A stretch of DNA of 64,000 nt from Tritrichomonas musculus (lineage: Eukaryota > Parabasalia > Tritrichomonadida > Tritrichomonadidae), in NCBI GenBank assembly GCA_039105265.1, contig JAPFFF010000001.1, positions 8,680,001 to 8,744,000 of the forward strand, given 5' to 3'. The position numbers and the translations under genes were made by a program. Below, in pieces: positions 19,241 to 29,979 of the stretch. Below the pieces are notes generated by a model, which was given only the letters and a program-made list of their open reading frames with translations, was not told the origin of the DNA and did no database searches. The first letter of the stretch is position 1; every line of letters begins with the position of its first letter.

Positions 19241-20358
19241 CCCTTACAAATTAACTGTCATTTTTTTTTGCGGAATAAACGTACGAGTAAACGTAAGATG
19301 AAAATTTTGGAAAATTTTCTCACAAATAATATTATTTTCTCTCTCAAAATCTGACAATTCTTTTTATTCCCATTTAATTTTTTTGAAATAATTTTTTTTT
19401 TATCAGAATTTTGACCTTTTATTATTGATTTTCCATGTAAATGAGGTTTTTCTTTATATTTAACAAATATTTGGATAAAATCTTTGGGGATTTAAATCAT
19501 TACATCCTATGTTATTTAATGCCCAAGTTATAACACATTTTGTTTTTTAAATCGTTAACAATTTTTTTATCAATTAAAAATTCAAATTAAATCCCAATAT
19601 TTATAGTTATAATATAAGCATAATTAATATTAAATTTATTTATACCATTTTTTTAATTTAAATCTCATTATTCATCGACTTTTTCTATATTTTTTTTTTA
19701 AAAAAAAGCTAAAATTGAAATTTTTGTGTGATTATTATATAAAATTAAGATTCATACTTAAGTATTATACTCAGGCATTATCTAAAACGCATGTTGGAAG
19801 CATAAATTAATCAAATTATAACGATTTTCAATCTTTATTGAATAATATTAAAAAAAGCAAAAAGAGTCAAATAAAAAGCATAATAAGAGAATGATTATCA
19901 AGAATATGTTTAGTAAAAACCATAAAATTAAAAAGAATCGAAAAAAATAAATATCGTCATCGAATAATTTTTCAAATTTGAATTAGCAACGAATTGAGAT
20001 CATCTATACACTTAGGAACTGTAATAATATTGTGGTCTCGATGTTTCAGAAGCAAGATTTAAGTAGAAATTGAGCAAAGGAACTTGTATATAAAAATGGG
20101 TGAATTTTATGATTTACGATCACTCTTTCAAAATTAGATTATATTCACTTTTTCATAAAAAATAAGATTTTCTTATAAAGCATATTTCTTTCTAATAAAA
20201 TCTAAAAGATTACTAATTATAAATTAAAAAATAATATGTTTTGTAAATGACAATTCTTTTTTGAATTGAGTTTATTCTAAAACAAAATTTTAAAATTTTA
20301 AATGAAAATTTTACGTACGTTTATTCCGCAAAAAAAAATGACAGTTAATTTGTAAGGG
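19241..20358. mobile_element. MITE with 45-bp inverted repeats and TA flanks
   Basis: CCCTTACAAATTAACTGTCA begins the left end at 19241, and the first 45 bases (19241-19285) are matched exactly by the reverse complement of 20314-20358, including a 9-base T/A run. TA lies directly outside both ends (19239-19240 and 20359-20360), pointing to a Tc1/mariner-type transposase. The 1118-bp element has no coding frame of its own. It begins only about 20 bases after the target duplication of the neighbouring hAT-type element. Confidence 0.8.
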
Positions 20359-20456
20359 TATATTAATATATTAATATTTTAATAAATAATATTCAGAAAG
20401 AAAGCATTAAATCATAAATTAATTAAAAAAAATAATAATAAAAAAAAAAACATAAA

Positions 20457-23400
20457 TTAAGAACTTATTGCATTGTGAATATATTGGATCTTTGAAGGAT
20501 CATTTTCAACTGCTGCATTGCATATCTGTTCACCATCCTCTGATATCTGAAGTAATTTAATGAAAGTTTGTTTAAAATTCTGATAACTTTCAGGATCTAT
20601 ATTCATCCTTTGAATGATCTTTGGACTCAATCCAAATAGTCTAGCTAAAGCTGCAATAATATCTGCTTTTAAGTATTGAATACTTTTTGGAATCATCCAA
20701 AGAACAAAGTTATAAGATTGTAAGCATTCCTCATAATCTTGTTTTGGCGGTAATTTTGATAAAACAATTTTGCCAAAGGTTTCAAGTGGGAAATCGTCAC
20801 CAAGAACTTGCATTGCCAACGATCCAAGGGAAGAAATGCAATTATCAATCATTGCTTGATAATTATATTGTGATTTCTTCGGCTTTAAAGTTAATTTCTG
20901 CATATATAAATCAAGCAAGTTTTTAGCATTTGCTCTTAAAATATCAGGTTGGAAAGCAGATAACTTATCAATTGCAATAAATCCTGAGGATAAGTTATTT
21001 CTAATGCATTCAATTGCAAGATTAAAAATATTTGGTATAAAATCTTCTGTTGGATTGAATCCATGAACTGCATAGTCTACTAATACATCAAGTGCAAAAG
21101 CTTTTTCTTTTTTAGTTTTAGCTGTCAATGCAAGAATTTCTGGAATAATTTCTTTCATGAATTCGCTGCAAATTTCCGCAGAAAAATTGTCAAAAAGAAT
21201 ATGGAACAAAGTGAATAATGAAGGATATAGATTTTCAGGAAGAACTTTTTGTGATACTTCGAAACATTTCAAACTAAATTTAAATATGTTAATAACATCA
21301 CCAGAGAAATTCATTATTTCATTTCCAAGAGAAGCAAAACCAACAGCATGAATCAAAACAGCTATTGCTTGAACTGCTTCAGCTATCGTTTCAGTTGAAG
21401 ATGCTTGTGCAATTATAATTCTTAAATTTGTCAAAATGCTCACCATTAATTCTGGCACATTAAAACCAATCTGTTTAACGGCAGGCATCATAATTTCGAC
21501 GCCAAAACAAACGGCATGTGTTGAAAAAATAGAAACTGATAAAACTTGTATTATTTTGACTGCCCTTTCAAAATTCTGAGGGAGTAATTCTGGGAATTTT
21601 GCCAATATTGAAGCATAGACCATAAATGCTCCTCCAGATATTTCTAATGAATCTTTATCAACAGTATTCTCGCCATATTCTTCGTTGACCTCATCGACAC
21701 TGTAACCTTGCTTAAATAATTCTGTAATTTCTTGCAAAATTGGCAAAGAATCATTAAGTGCATAATTTGCCATTTCGTCTAATAATTGTGGCGCTAGAGA
21801 TTTAACATCTTCTGGATATAAATCAACAATGTTTCCAATACAATTGATACTAGCTGCAATTAAACAATAGTATTTTGAATGGAGTAAATTGAGAATCAAT
21901 GGTAAAAATGATTCTAAACCAGGTCGGAAATGGTCCGGAGATACTCTCATTAGACTATTTATGCATTCAATAGCATCATTTTTCATGAATTCAATACCTT
22001 CTGATTCATTAGATAATAGATTTTGCATTAAGGTGATGATGGTTTGGTAATGACTGAGAACGCCAACATATGAATGTAGAGATAAAATTGATAATGAATG
22101 TATTAAAGTTATGTTTGCTTCGGGAGATGAATTCGAAATTAAATAGAAAAGAATTGGAAAAGCTTCTTCGAAGATATTATCTGTACTTTCTACATTGCCT
22201 ATAACAGCTGTAAATGCTTCGATAAGCCGAAGCGTGGGTCTGACTTTCATTATTCCTAGAATAGTAGTTTCAAAGGAAGTAAGGTAATCATCAACTATTG
22301 AAAACATTTTAAGAAATTCATATAAGCACTCAATTGCGGCTTCCATTGTAGCAGTCGATTCAGACGTTAGAGATAAGTTAATAAGAGAAACAACATCATC
22401 TAGAATTTCATCAAAATACTCTACTTCAGGATCAAATAAATATCTTAAAATGCACATTGATATATATCTGCCTTGATCATTTTGTGGAAATTCTTTAATT
22501 GTGCCCCAAACGGAAATAACAAAACTGTCTTCTGATGAAAAAGATTCGCACATATTTTTAAATATGTCATTTTTTTCTAGTAAATCAAGTTGTTCATTTG
22601 GCATATAATCTTTAAGTGTAATTTGAAAGTACCTTTGAAAAATTGGTATAACCATGTTTTTAGATAATACCTGATCGGGGAAATTTATTATAATCGCATC
22701 TAGCATATAAATAACATGATTTTGTAAATGATCTAGATCATCACGAGTCAAAAGTTGAAAACAGATAGGCAGTAATGGTTCAACATCAGCATAAACAGCA
22801 TCTGAGTCAACACAATCACCAATAATTTTAGCAAGCGACCAAAAATTCTGCGAATCATCGACGTATTTATCTAATAATGAAATCATCATTGACCATAAAT
22901 TGTTAGATGTTTCACTCGGAATATTGTGGTGTTCATTTGTAAAGCCAAAATAAAATTCAAAAGTGTCTAATGTTATTTGAATATTATTGAAATTAATTGC
23001 TGCTAAAGAAAGTTGTTCTACAAATTGAGCAAGTTGATCATCATTATTTTGATACTTTCCAATTAAATATTCAAGTAATTGTATAGCTGAGTGAATTTGT
23101 ATTTGTTGACCAGATTGTAAAGCAGAATGTGCAAAATTAATAGCAAGAGGAATAGTTGGCTTCTTAATTAATGTTTCTCCAATGACATGAGCTAAGTATG
23201 CGCGAATCAAATTTTCAGTTTCGTTTGCTAAGATTTGTAGTAAAGTATTAATTAAATTTTCTGGATTAAATGATTCATCGTTAATACCACGAAAACAATA
23301 TTTGATTGCAATAGATGCTTGGAAACGTATAAAAGGATCTTCGTTTTGTTGAATAATAATTATTAATACAGAAACCGCATTTTCATTCTTACTGAGTTGT

Positions 23401-23492
23401 TTAATTAAATTAGTAGCTTGACCAACAGCATTATTATCATTTGTTCGAAGTGCATTGAAGCACTGAATGAATTGAGCTGCTAATTCTTCCAT
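20457..23492 (-). CDS. Importin-beta family karyopherin (importin-4/Kap123-like)
   Basis: A HEAT-repeat protein of 1011 aa from the ATG at 23492. The frame runs 37 codons further upstream, but that extension is hydrophobic and unlike karyopherins, whereas MEELAAQFIQCFNALRT is a typical N-terminus and is preceded by GGTCA. Residues about 15-70 resemble the importin-beta N-terminal (Ran-binding) domain: AVGQATNLIKQLSKN, then DPFIRFQASIAIKYC. Alternating hydrophobic helices fill the rest, with an acidic loop (VDEVNEEYGENTVDKD) in the middle as in Kap123/importin-4. Such receptors carry ribosomal proteins, histones and other cargo into the nucleus and release them on RanGTP. The length is close to the 1050-1100 aa usual for importin-4/5. 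Assignment to a particular importin is tentative. Confidence 0.8.
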   Translation of the reverse strand: MEELAAQFIQCFNALRTNDNNAVGQATNLIKQLSKNENAVSVLIIIIQQNEDPFIRFQASIAIKYCFRGINDESFNPENLINTLLQILANETENLIRAYLAHVIGETLIKKPTIPLAINFAHSALQSGQQIQIHSAIQLLEYLIGKYQNNDDQLAQFVEQLSLAAINFNNIQITLDTFEFYFGFTNEHHNIPSETSNNLWSMMISLLDKYVDDSQNFWSLAKIIGDCVDSDAVYADVEPLLPICFQLLTRDDLDHLQNHVIYMLDAIIINFPDQVLSKNMVIPIFQRYFQITLKDYMPNEQLDLLEKNDIFKNMCESFSSEDSFVISVWGTIKEFPQNDQGRYISMCILRYLFDPEVEYFDEILDDVVSLINLSLTSESTATMEAAIECLYEFLKMFSIVDDYLTSFETTILGIMKVRPTLRLIEAFTAVIGNVESTDNIFEEAFPILFYLISNSSPEANITLIHSLSILSLHSYVGVLSHYQTIITLMQNLLSNESEGIEFMKNDAIECINSLMRVSPDHFRPGLESFLPLILNLLHSKYYCLIAASINCIGNIVDLYPEDVKSLAPQLLDEMANYALNDSLPILQEITELFKQGYSVDEVNEEYGENTVDKDSLEISGGAFMVYASILAKFPELLPQNFERAVKIIQVLSVSIFSTHAVCFGVEIMMPAVKQIGFNVPELMVSILTNLRIIIAQASSTETIAEAVQAIAVLIHAVGFASLGNEIMNFSGDVINIFKFSLKCFEVSQKVLPENLYPSLFTLFHILFDNFSAEICSEFMKEIIPEILALTAKTKKEKAFALDVLVDYAVHGFNPTEDFIPNIFNLAIECIRNNLSSGFIAIDKLSAFQPDILRANAKNLLDLYMQKLTLKPKKSQYNYQAMIDNCISSLGSLAMQVLGDDFPLETFGKIVLSKLPPKQDYEECLQSYNFVLWMIPKSIQYLKADIIAALARLFGLSPKIIQRMNIDPESYQNFKQTFIKLLQISEDGEQICNAAVENDPSKIQYIHNAISS

Positions 23493-24377
23493 TGACCAAA
23501 ATCTTGTGATTTTAGATTGAAAATTTTGAATTAAAATATGGCCACATAAAATATGGTCAATCAAGTTCATGATAACTTCAGATATAAAAGAGATTATTGC
23601 CATATTTGATATTTATTTTAATTACTAAATGAAAAGCGTGTTTTCAGCAATTTCAATTAATAGTCTGACAAGTCATTTATTATAATATTGTTTTTTCAAA
23701 GAACTGTATCATTATTTTTGCATGATGTATCCAAATTTCAATTGTATTTTTGAAAAAATTTAAACAAAATTAGTAGTTTTGGATTATTCAGAGAATTCAC
23801 ATTATTTAAATGATATATAAATATTAACATAATGCATCAACCTGAAATTTAGGCATTTTATGTAATAGTATGCTACATGCTTTCTAAATTCATGTTGAAA
23901 ATAATTACTTTAGAAGTAGATGTTAATTTTTTCGGAATGTTTACTTACGAAACATTTTTTTATATAGATTATGTTGATATTGTTAAATAAACGAGTTATT
24001 ATTGTAGGATCTATATAAATTATACTATATTATCAAAAATTAGTTAAATTGATCAAAATTTTGATTTGAAAATATAATTATCCAAGATGATTTAAAAAAG
24101 TGATATTGCAATCATCTGTAAAATGTTTCTTTTTACCGTATTCTCCATTATTCAAAAGTATTTATTTAATTTTATTTCAAAACTTTATCATTTATAAATA
24201 CATTTTTCCGGAATAATTGACTTAACTTAAAATTTAAATCTAATGTTTAAAAAATGAAATTATATAGGTTTTTCCAAAATATCAGCAAGGAAAAAAAATC
24301 ATCGTTATTAGTTTTTTGTTAACACCAATACTGTTAACTTTTTTCTTTGAGTTTGTATCGCACTAGAAACATAATTC
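23493..24377. other. Divergent intergenic region between importin and propeller-protein genes
   Basis: About 880 bases of AT-rich sequence. It must contain both promoters. I see no inverted-repeat element and no RNA gene; the first 111 bases are the open but probably untranslated extension of the importin frame. Confidence 0.5.
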
Positions 24378-24381
24378 ATGA
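24376..24381 (+). promoter_or_regulatory. Initiator (Inr) overlapping the start codon of the propeller-protein gene
   Basis: TTCATGAATC places TCA at 24376-24378 so that the A of the ATG is the A of the Inr, the extreme short-leader arrangement also seen at 7575 and 58712. Confidence 0.45.
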
Positions 24382-27300
24382 ATCTCCTTCATAAAACAAT
24401 CATCCCTTGTAACGAATTGTTGTTTTGTACAGTTCGTCGGATTGTTTCAAGTGATGTCGTTGAAGCTATTATGATATATCGCCATAGGGTTGATTTTACA
24501 ACATTAAAGTATGTTACAGAATTTGGAAAGGTGGCCATTCTTTATCCGCAATCCGTTCCTCTTGAAGTTTCATTAATCTGGGGTGCTGTGCATGATCAAT
24601 ATTTCTTTTCGATAACTGAAGATTTTGATTTCATTGTTTCAGATCTGACGAATTTTCCGCATTTTCAGCAAATATTCGCTATCAAACTCGAGAATATTCA
24701 GTTAACTCACGAAACAAAGGCTATTACTCATAATTTACATTATATTTGTATTGCTACAGATTCTGGTAATGAAGTCATAATTGCTAATATTAAAAATCCA
24801 AAGGAGCCGTTATTTAGCGCTTTTACTTTCAATTCAAAAAATATTGTAAGCATAATTCCAGCTACAGAAAAAAATTCGTTTGCAATTTTGGTTGAAACTC
24901 AAAAAGAATCAAAATTAATATACTATTTAGATTGTAAAACAAATAATATTTATAATACTGTAAGAGTTGATTCTTCTTCATTTAAACTAATTTACTCGTT
25001 AGATCCTGATAATCGACAAGAATTTTGTGTACAAAAGAGGAAAATTATTGGTATTGGTACACCAATAACGCTTACTACAAAGTTTGATATATTATTAGCT
25101 TCCAATGTTGTAGGAAATACGATTTCTGCAGTTTTCGATGATAAAGATAATACATATTATGTATACTCGCTTACAAACAAAATTGAACATTTTTATAGAG
25201 GAGGAGTAGAATTTACAAAGCTTTTTACATTACCAAATTCGCTTTTAGTTCTATTTTCTGATGGTTACTATATCATTCTTCGAATTCCAGCTACTGCAAA
25301 ATCAAGATCAATTATTAGCCAATTTTCAGAACTTCAAATGATTGAAGTTCTTCAATACAAAAATACAGAAGTTAAATCGTTGGCATTGATAGATCGGAAA
25401 TTGTATGCATTGACCGAGTTTGGGATGACATCAGTTACAAATCAAGATCCAGGTGATCTTGGAGGTGAAGTAATGGATTTTAAATCAGATGGACGAATGT
25501 TTTCATTAGGAAAAAAATTACAATTTTATTCAACAGAAAAAGGAACGTATTCAATTGAAAATAATATGAACAAAAAGGCATTCAAATTTATTCAAGATCA
25601 AAAAACATTGAATATGTTTTTATATAATGATTCATTAATACAAGTTTTTTCAAATGGTATTTTTTCAAATGGCAAAAGAATACTTAAAGAATGTAAGAAA
25701 ATATATTATTCTGCAACAAATCGCAATTTTTTAGGCTTTGTAACAAGTAAAAATGAAATTTCTTTATATAAAGACAACTTTAGTCATTATGGCAGCTTCC
25801 AATTTGATGAATCTGAAATAACCTCAATATCAATGGACGATGATTATATTGCAATTGCTCTTTTTGACAGCCAATATTCAATGCAAGGGAAATTGTGTTT
25901 ATTCGATTACGATTTAGAATCAATAGGTCAAACAATAGAGATCCCATCACCTATAGAAAATCTTATTTTTTTACATGAAGGAAGTGAGCTTTTTGCGTTT
26001 GCTCTTAATGGAACAATAATGAAAATTGAAATTAATAAGAACAAAGGCTTTACTCAATTAATTTCATATATATTCAGTGGGAAGCGATCAGAAAATGCAA
26101 TTAAAATTAATGATCAAACATTTGCTTTCATATCCAATACAATCATTATACTTTATATTAATGACCATATTGTGTCAACGGGAATCAATCAAGCTGTTTC
26201 AATAGGTTTCGATTCAGAATATCTTTCAATTATCAGAAAAGCTGAAAGACAGAAAGAATCTCCAAAGCCAAAATCAAAATCTAAGTCAAAGAAAAAGAAA
26301 AGCAAAAATGATTACGACGATGAAGAAGAACAAGAAAAGCAAAAAGAAGTTATCGAAGATGATTCAATTTTATATGATTATGTTTTAGTATCTGAGGTTG
26401 ACCTCTTTGAATTTGATGATTCACATATTACTATCTTTCCTGAAGAAGAGCAGCATCCTGCTATTCAGTATATGAGTTTTGATGCTGTTGATTTCCTCCT
26501 TAGAGACAACTCATTATCTGCGATAAAGAATCAAGAAGTAATTAAAGTTTATTCAATTCATGGCGATCCAATGAAATTTACATGTTCTGAAGTTGATACA
26601 GGTATCTTTCATTTTATAGTAGAATATGAAAATCAGCATCATATTACAGCATTAAAATATAATGATGATGGTCCAGAATTCAGAATGATATTTGATCAAG
26701 AATTTGAAGATATTATTGATTCAATATTATTATATCGTGAAAAAGTTCTTGTTTCAACAAATGGGGATTTAAGAATTGCAAGAATTCAAAACAAAAGTTT
26801 CAATTTTTCGCGAGCCATAGTTCCATCTTTTGGAGACGATCATCCAATCACATACATGATTGTTTACAGGGATTATATATGGGTTTCATATTTAAATTTG
26901 AAATTATCTGTTTATAAATATGAATCTCAATGTGACCGTTTCTCGATTGTCTCAGAAATTTATTCGCCATTTAATGTATCATCAATGCATAATATAGATG
27001 ATATAACAATGGCTGTTGGTGAGAAAAATGGAACGATTTCATTTTATCAAATTCCTATCAATTCTTCTATCGGAGTCTTTACTCAGCCTTTTGAAAGTGA
27101 TGTTATTGAGATTCCTGAATTACAATGTGTTTTTAGCTGCTGTGCAAAAGATGAAATTTCTTCATTTGTGACAATTCCTCATTGCATCATCTATTCAACA
27201 ACTGTTGGTGCAATTGGTGCCTTCATTCACGGAATGACAAATGAAATGCTCCTTCATCTTCACAGAGTTCAGCAGAAAATTCGAAGATTGGCGCATGAAA

Positions 27301-27473
27301 TCCTTGGATTTTCGCAAAAATCACGAAATGCAATTTGTAGCAGTAGCCACATTGTTGATTATGATCTAATTAACTTTTATCAGAAATTCATTGATCCTGA
27401 AGATAAAGGAAAGTTGTTTGATTTTTATGATATATCAATGATTACAAATATAATGCAATTTTTGACTTTTTAA
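24378..27473 (+). CDS. SF3B3/DDB1/CPSF160-family triple beta-propeller protein
   Basis: A 1031-aa protein made almost wholly of beta-strand repeats. The N-terminus (LLHKTIIPCNELLF) aligns by eye with the MMS1_N start of SF3B3/DDB1. The C-terminal 150 residues resemble CPSF_A: ITYMIVYRDYIWVSYL, then NIDDITMAVGEKNGTISFYQ, YSTTVGAIGAFI, and a helical tail with HIVDYDLINFYQKF matching the conserved VIDGDLCEQF block of SF3B3. SF3B3 is a U2 snRNP subunit, DDB1 a Cullin-4 adaptor and CPSF160 a cleavage/polyadenylation factor; I cannot separate these, though the tail favours SF3B3 or DDB1. A lysine/serine stretch (KPKSKSKSKKKKSK) followed by acidic residues at about 632-665 is an insertion that could act as a nuclear signal. 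Confidence 0.65.
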   Translation: MNLLHKTIIPCNELLFCTVRRIVSSDVVEAIMIYRHRVDFTTLKYVTEFGKVAILYPQSVPLEVSLIWGAVHDQYFFSITEDFDFIVSDLTNFPHFQQIFAIKLENIQLTHETKAITHNLHYICIATDSGNEVIIANIKNPKEPLFSAFTFNSKNIVSIIPATEKNSFAILVETQKESKLIYYLDCKTNNIYNTVRVDSSSFKLIYSLDPDNRQEFCVQKRKIIGIGTPITLTTKFDILLASNVVGNTISAVFDDKDNTYYVYSLTNKIEHFYRGGVEFTKLFTLPNSLLVLFSDGYYIILRIPATAKSRSIISQFSELQMIEVLQYKNTEVKSLALIDRKLYALTEFGMTSVTNQDPGDLGGEVMDFKSDGRMFSLGKKLQFYSTEKGTYSIENNMNKKAFKFIQDQKTLNMFLYNDSLIQVFSNGIFSNGKRILKECKKIYYSATNRNFLGFVTSKNEISLYKDNFSHYGSFQFDESEITSISMDDDYIAIALFDSQYSMQGKLCLFDYDLESIGQTIEIPSPIENLIFLHEGSELFAFALNGTIMKIEINKNKGFTQLISYIFSGKRSENAIKINDQTFAFISNTIIILYINDHIVSTGINQAVSIGFDSEYLSIIRKAERQKESPKPKSKSKSKKKKSKNDYDDEEEQEKQKEVIEDDSILYDYVLVSEVDLFEFDDSHITIFPEEEQHPAIQYMSFDAVDFLLRDNSLSAIKNQEVIKVYSIHGDPMKFTCSEVDTGIFHFIVEYENQHHITALKYNDDGPEFRMIFDQEFEDIIDSILLYREKVLVSTNGDLRIARIQNKSFNFSRAIVPSFGDDHPITYMIVYRDYIWVSYLNLKLSVYKYESQCDRFSIVSEIYSPFNVSSMHNIDDITMAVGEKNGTISFYQIPINSSIGVFTQPFESDVIEIPELQCVFSCCAKDEISSFVTIPHCIIYSTTVGAIGAFIHGMTNEMLLHLHRVQQKIRRLAHEILGFSQKSRNAICSSSHIVDYDLINFYQKFIDPEDKGKLFDFYDISMITNIMQFLTF

Positions 27474-27723
27474 TAAATATATGTGTTTATCGAATATTTA
27501 TTAATTGTTTATATTATAATGAATTACTGGATTTATCATTTTTTTAGCAAATACATATTAGGAATATAGCATTTGATGAAGATATGAAGGCATGCTATAT
27601 ACATTTATTTTCTCATATAATATTTTTTTGATAATTAAATATTTTCGCCTTAAATGAAGCTTCTTCTAATATTTCTGATGGAAATAATATCTATCAGTTT
27701 TGATTAGTTTCATATCTTTTTGA

Positions 27724-29604
27724 TTAAGAATAATTAGATCCTACTATATCTGAGTCATTAAAACGACCGAAAAATCCATCATCACTTGATTCTTCACCAA
27801 TACTTAAACTATCTCCTCCTAGAGAGTTTGCTGTTGGCGAAAGATTAATCTTTAAATTAGGTTTAACTTCATTTTCATTAGGAGACTCAAAAATCAATTC
27901 ATCATTAGCTGATGAATCGTTGATATGAAGAGGACTGATGTCAGCTTTTGAATAAAGTGAATCGTTTTTGATATTCGTTTGGGAATCTATTGTAACAGAA
28001 CTGTTTTGTTTTATTTTTGAGCTAGTATGATTAATATCATCATTTGAAAAAATGATATCATTTTTATCATTTTTTGATATTAAATGGTTGCTATTGATAT
28101 GGATATCTGATACTACAAAATCTTCTTTTTCAGCATCAGATGAATTATAGCTGTAATCAAGATTTTCTTTTTCACTCTTTTGAACAATTTTTCTTTGAGG
28201 TATATCATCGTTATTATCTGGTTTATTTTGTTCTAAACTTTTTTCACCATTTTCAATTTCTTCTTCTGCATCTTTTCCGTTAGGCTGCTCATTTGAATTT
28301 TCGTTTTCACTCTTTTGAGTATTATTATTAGGTTCTATTTCATCGGTATTAGTTAGTTTGAAATAGTTCGTCATCTCTTTAGAGCTTACTTCATAATCAT
28401 ATTCACTTTGTGTTTGAGCATTATTGTCGCTTTTTGTCTCTGTTTGAATTTTACTGTTTTTATTTAATTTGTCTGATGAAAGAGATTCACTGTTAGTTTT
28501 TATAAATTCAAAGCTCTTATCTTCTTGTGAGAATTCATTTTTGGACTCTTCTTTTTTGCTAATCATATTTTCTTTACTTTGATTTGATGAAACTTCGTCT
28601 TCTTTATCATAATCTTTATTAATTTGTGGTGAATATGAAAAAGATGAACTATTATTAAGGTTCTTGTTTATGGTATCTGATTGACTAAATTGAAATATTT
28701 CTTCATTTTCATCTTCAGATAATTCATTACCATTGTAAAGTGGTTCGTTTTGTTTTGTCATATTTGAATTTGCTTCTTCTTTCTCATCTTTTCTATTTTT
28801 TTCATTATCTTTATTAATAGAATTTTCAGAATTTTGTAGAGATTTTTTCTTATCTAATTCAGTTTTTTGTTCATTTGCATTATTTTCAAAATTAAATCTA
28901 AAGCTATAACTATCACTAGTATTGTTGCTTGAATTAGATTCCTGTGAAACAAATTTTTCCTCATTATATGGAACAAATTTTTGATTCTCATTTTTTTTAA
29001 TTTTCTTTAATTGACTAAGGTCTGTTTTTTTGCTTGAATTTTCATTCTGATTTGTTTTTTGTTGTATGTTAGATAAGTTGCTGTTCTCTTCTCCATCCCT
29101 GCCAGCTTCTTCGCTTGACATTATTAATGTATCATACTTTTCAAATAAATTAGAGCATGAAGAGCTTGAATCATCAGTATCTAGCCGAACTGGTTTCTTT
29201 TTTTGAGAAGAGATAATTTTTTCCTGAGCTTTTTTTAAAAGTTCTTTCGGATTTTGTGCCCGTTCAAAAATTGATTCTGCTTCTTGTATCAAATATTTTC
29301 CTTCTTCTTCCAATTCATCAAGTTTCCATTTTGGATCATGAATATTAATTTTTCTTCTTTGGAACGTTTTTGGAGTATAATTTCTAATATTTCTAAGTTC
29401 AGCTTCAAGTAAACTAATTTTTTTTGAATATTGTTCTACAATTTCTGTATGTCTTTGTTTCTCTTCGAATATTTGATTTCGAATATTTTCATTATCTGTT
29501 TGTAATTGAAGTAAATCTTGTTTAAACATTCTATAATGCTCCCATATAATTGATTTAAAACGAGCGTTTTTTGATCTCAGCTTTTCAACATCGCTATATT
29601 GCAT
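27724..29604 (-). CDS. Hypothetical coiled-coil protein with long acidic low-complexity tail
   Basis: A 626-aa protein of unknown function. Residues about 5-75 form a coiled coil (EKLRSKNARFKSII through YSKKISLLEAELRNI), followed by a basic, helical region to about 140 (QRRKINIHDPKWKLDELEEE, KELLKKAQEKII). Residues about 145-600 are dominated by Ser, Asn, Glu, Asp and Lys, with repeated acidic patches and Ser-rich clusters that would suit heavy phosphorylation. The last 45 residues contain more ordered-looking DSLSIGEESSDDGFFGRF. An N-terminal coiled coil plus a disordered tail is seen in scaffold, kinetochore and cytoskeletal proteins; nothing here picks one. It converges with the propeller-protein gene (250 bases between stops). 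Confidence 0.6.
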   Translation of the reverse strand: MQYSDVEKLRSKNARFKSIIWEHYRMFKQDLLQLQTDNENIRNQIFEEKQRHTEIVEQYSKKISLLEAELRNIRNYTPKTFQRRKINIHDPKWKLDELEEEGKYLIQEAESIFERAQNPKELLKKAQEKIISSQKKKPVRLDTDDSSSSCSNLFEKYDTLIMSSEEAGRDGEENSNLSNIQQKTNQNENSSKKTDLSQLKKIKKNENQKFVPYNEEKFVSQESNSSNNTSDSYSFRFNFENNANEQKTELDKKKSLQNSENSINKDNEKNRKDEKEEANSNMTKQNEPLYNGNELSEDENEEIFQFSQSDTINKNLNNSSSFSYSPQINKDYDKEDEVSSNQSKENMISKKEESKNEFSQEDKSFEFIKTNSESLSSDKLNKNSKIQTETKSDNNAQTQSEYDYEVSSKEMTNYFKLTNTDEIEPNNNTQKSENENSNEQPNGKDAEEEIENGEKSLEQNKPDNNDDIPQRKIVQKSEKENLDYSYNSSDAEKEDFVVSDIHINSNHLISKNDKNDIIFSNDDINHTSSKIKQNSSVTIDSQTNIKNDSLYSKADISPLHINDSSANDELIFESPNENEVKPNLKINLSPTANSLGGDSLSIGEESSDDGFFGRFNDSDIVGSNYS

Positions 29605-29904
29605 AAATATCAGATTTGTGAACGTTTACAAAAGATATTTTGAGTAAAAAAATTCAATATTTTCTTAATGATTAAAAATGATTTTTTAAAAAATGCTTAA
29701 TTATTCTGTTTAAAACATCATAAAGGAATTATTTTATGCCTTTTAAAAATATAAAAATATGGATTATATTTAATTTTTTATTTATTCTATACAATAATGT
29801 ATTTAAATTTATATAAATACTCATTTTTTTAAAAGACACTAAAATGAATTCATTTTCAAAAATCAAAAAGTTAGGTGATAACAAATTTTGAAAATTTTGG
29901 TGGT

Positions 29905-29955
29905 TACATTTTCTATTATGAAAGTGGATTTTTCCGTTACGAAAGTGGAAAAACT
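29905..29955 (+). repeat. Copy of the 21-bp repeat motif found in the element at 4787-5566
   Basis: GAAAGTGGATTTTTCCGTTA followed by CGAAAGTG lies just upstream of the glycosyltransferase start. It matches nearly base for base the innermost repeat of the right array of the element at 4.8-5.6 kb (near 5459-5487). No inverted partner or element end is seen here. Confidence 0.6.
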
Positions 29956-29979
29956 GTATATAAAATAGAAAATCCAATT

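Noticed and set aside
23493-23603. N-terminal extension of the importin
   Set aside because: Hydrophobic, unlike karyopherins; the ATG at 23492 with an upstream TCA gives a typical N-terminus.
29875-29979. N-terminal extension of the glycosyltransferase
   Set aside because: It starts at GTG and translates the 21-bp transposon-related repeat; a eukaryotic start at 29980 is more credible.
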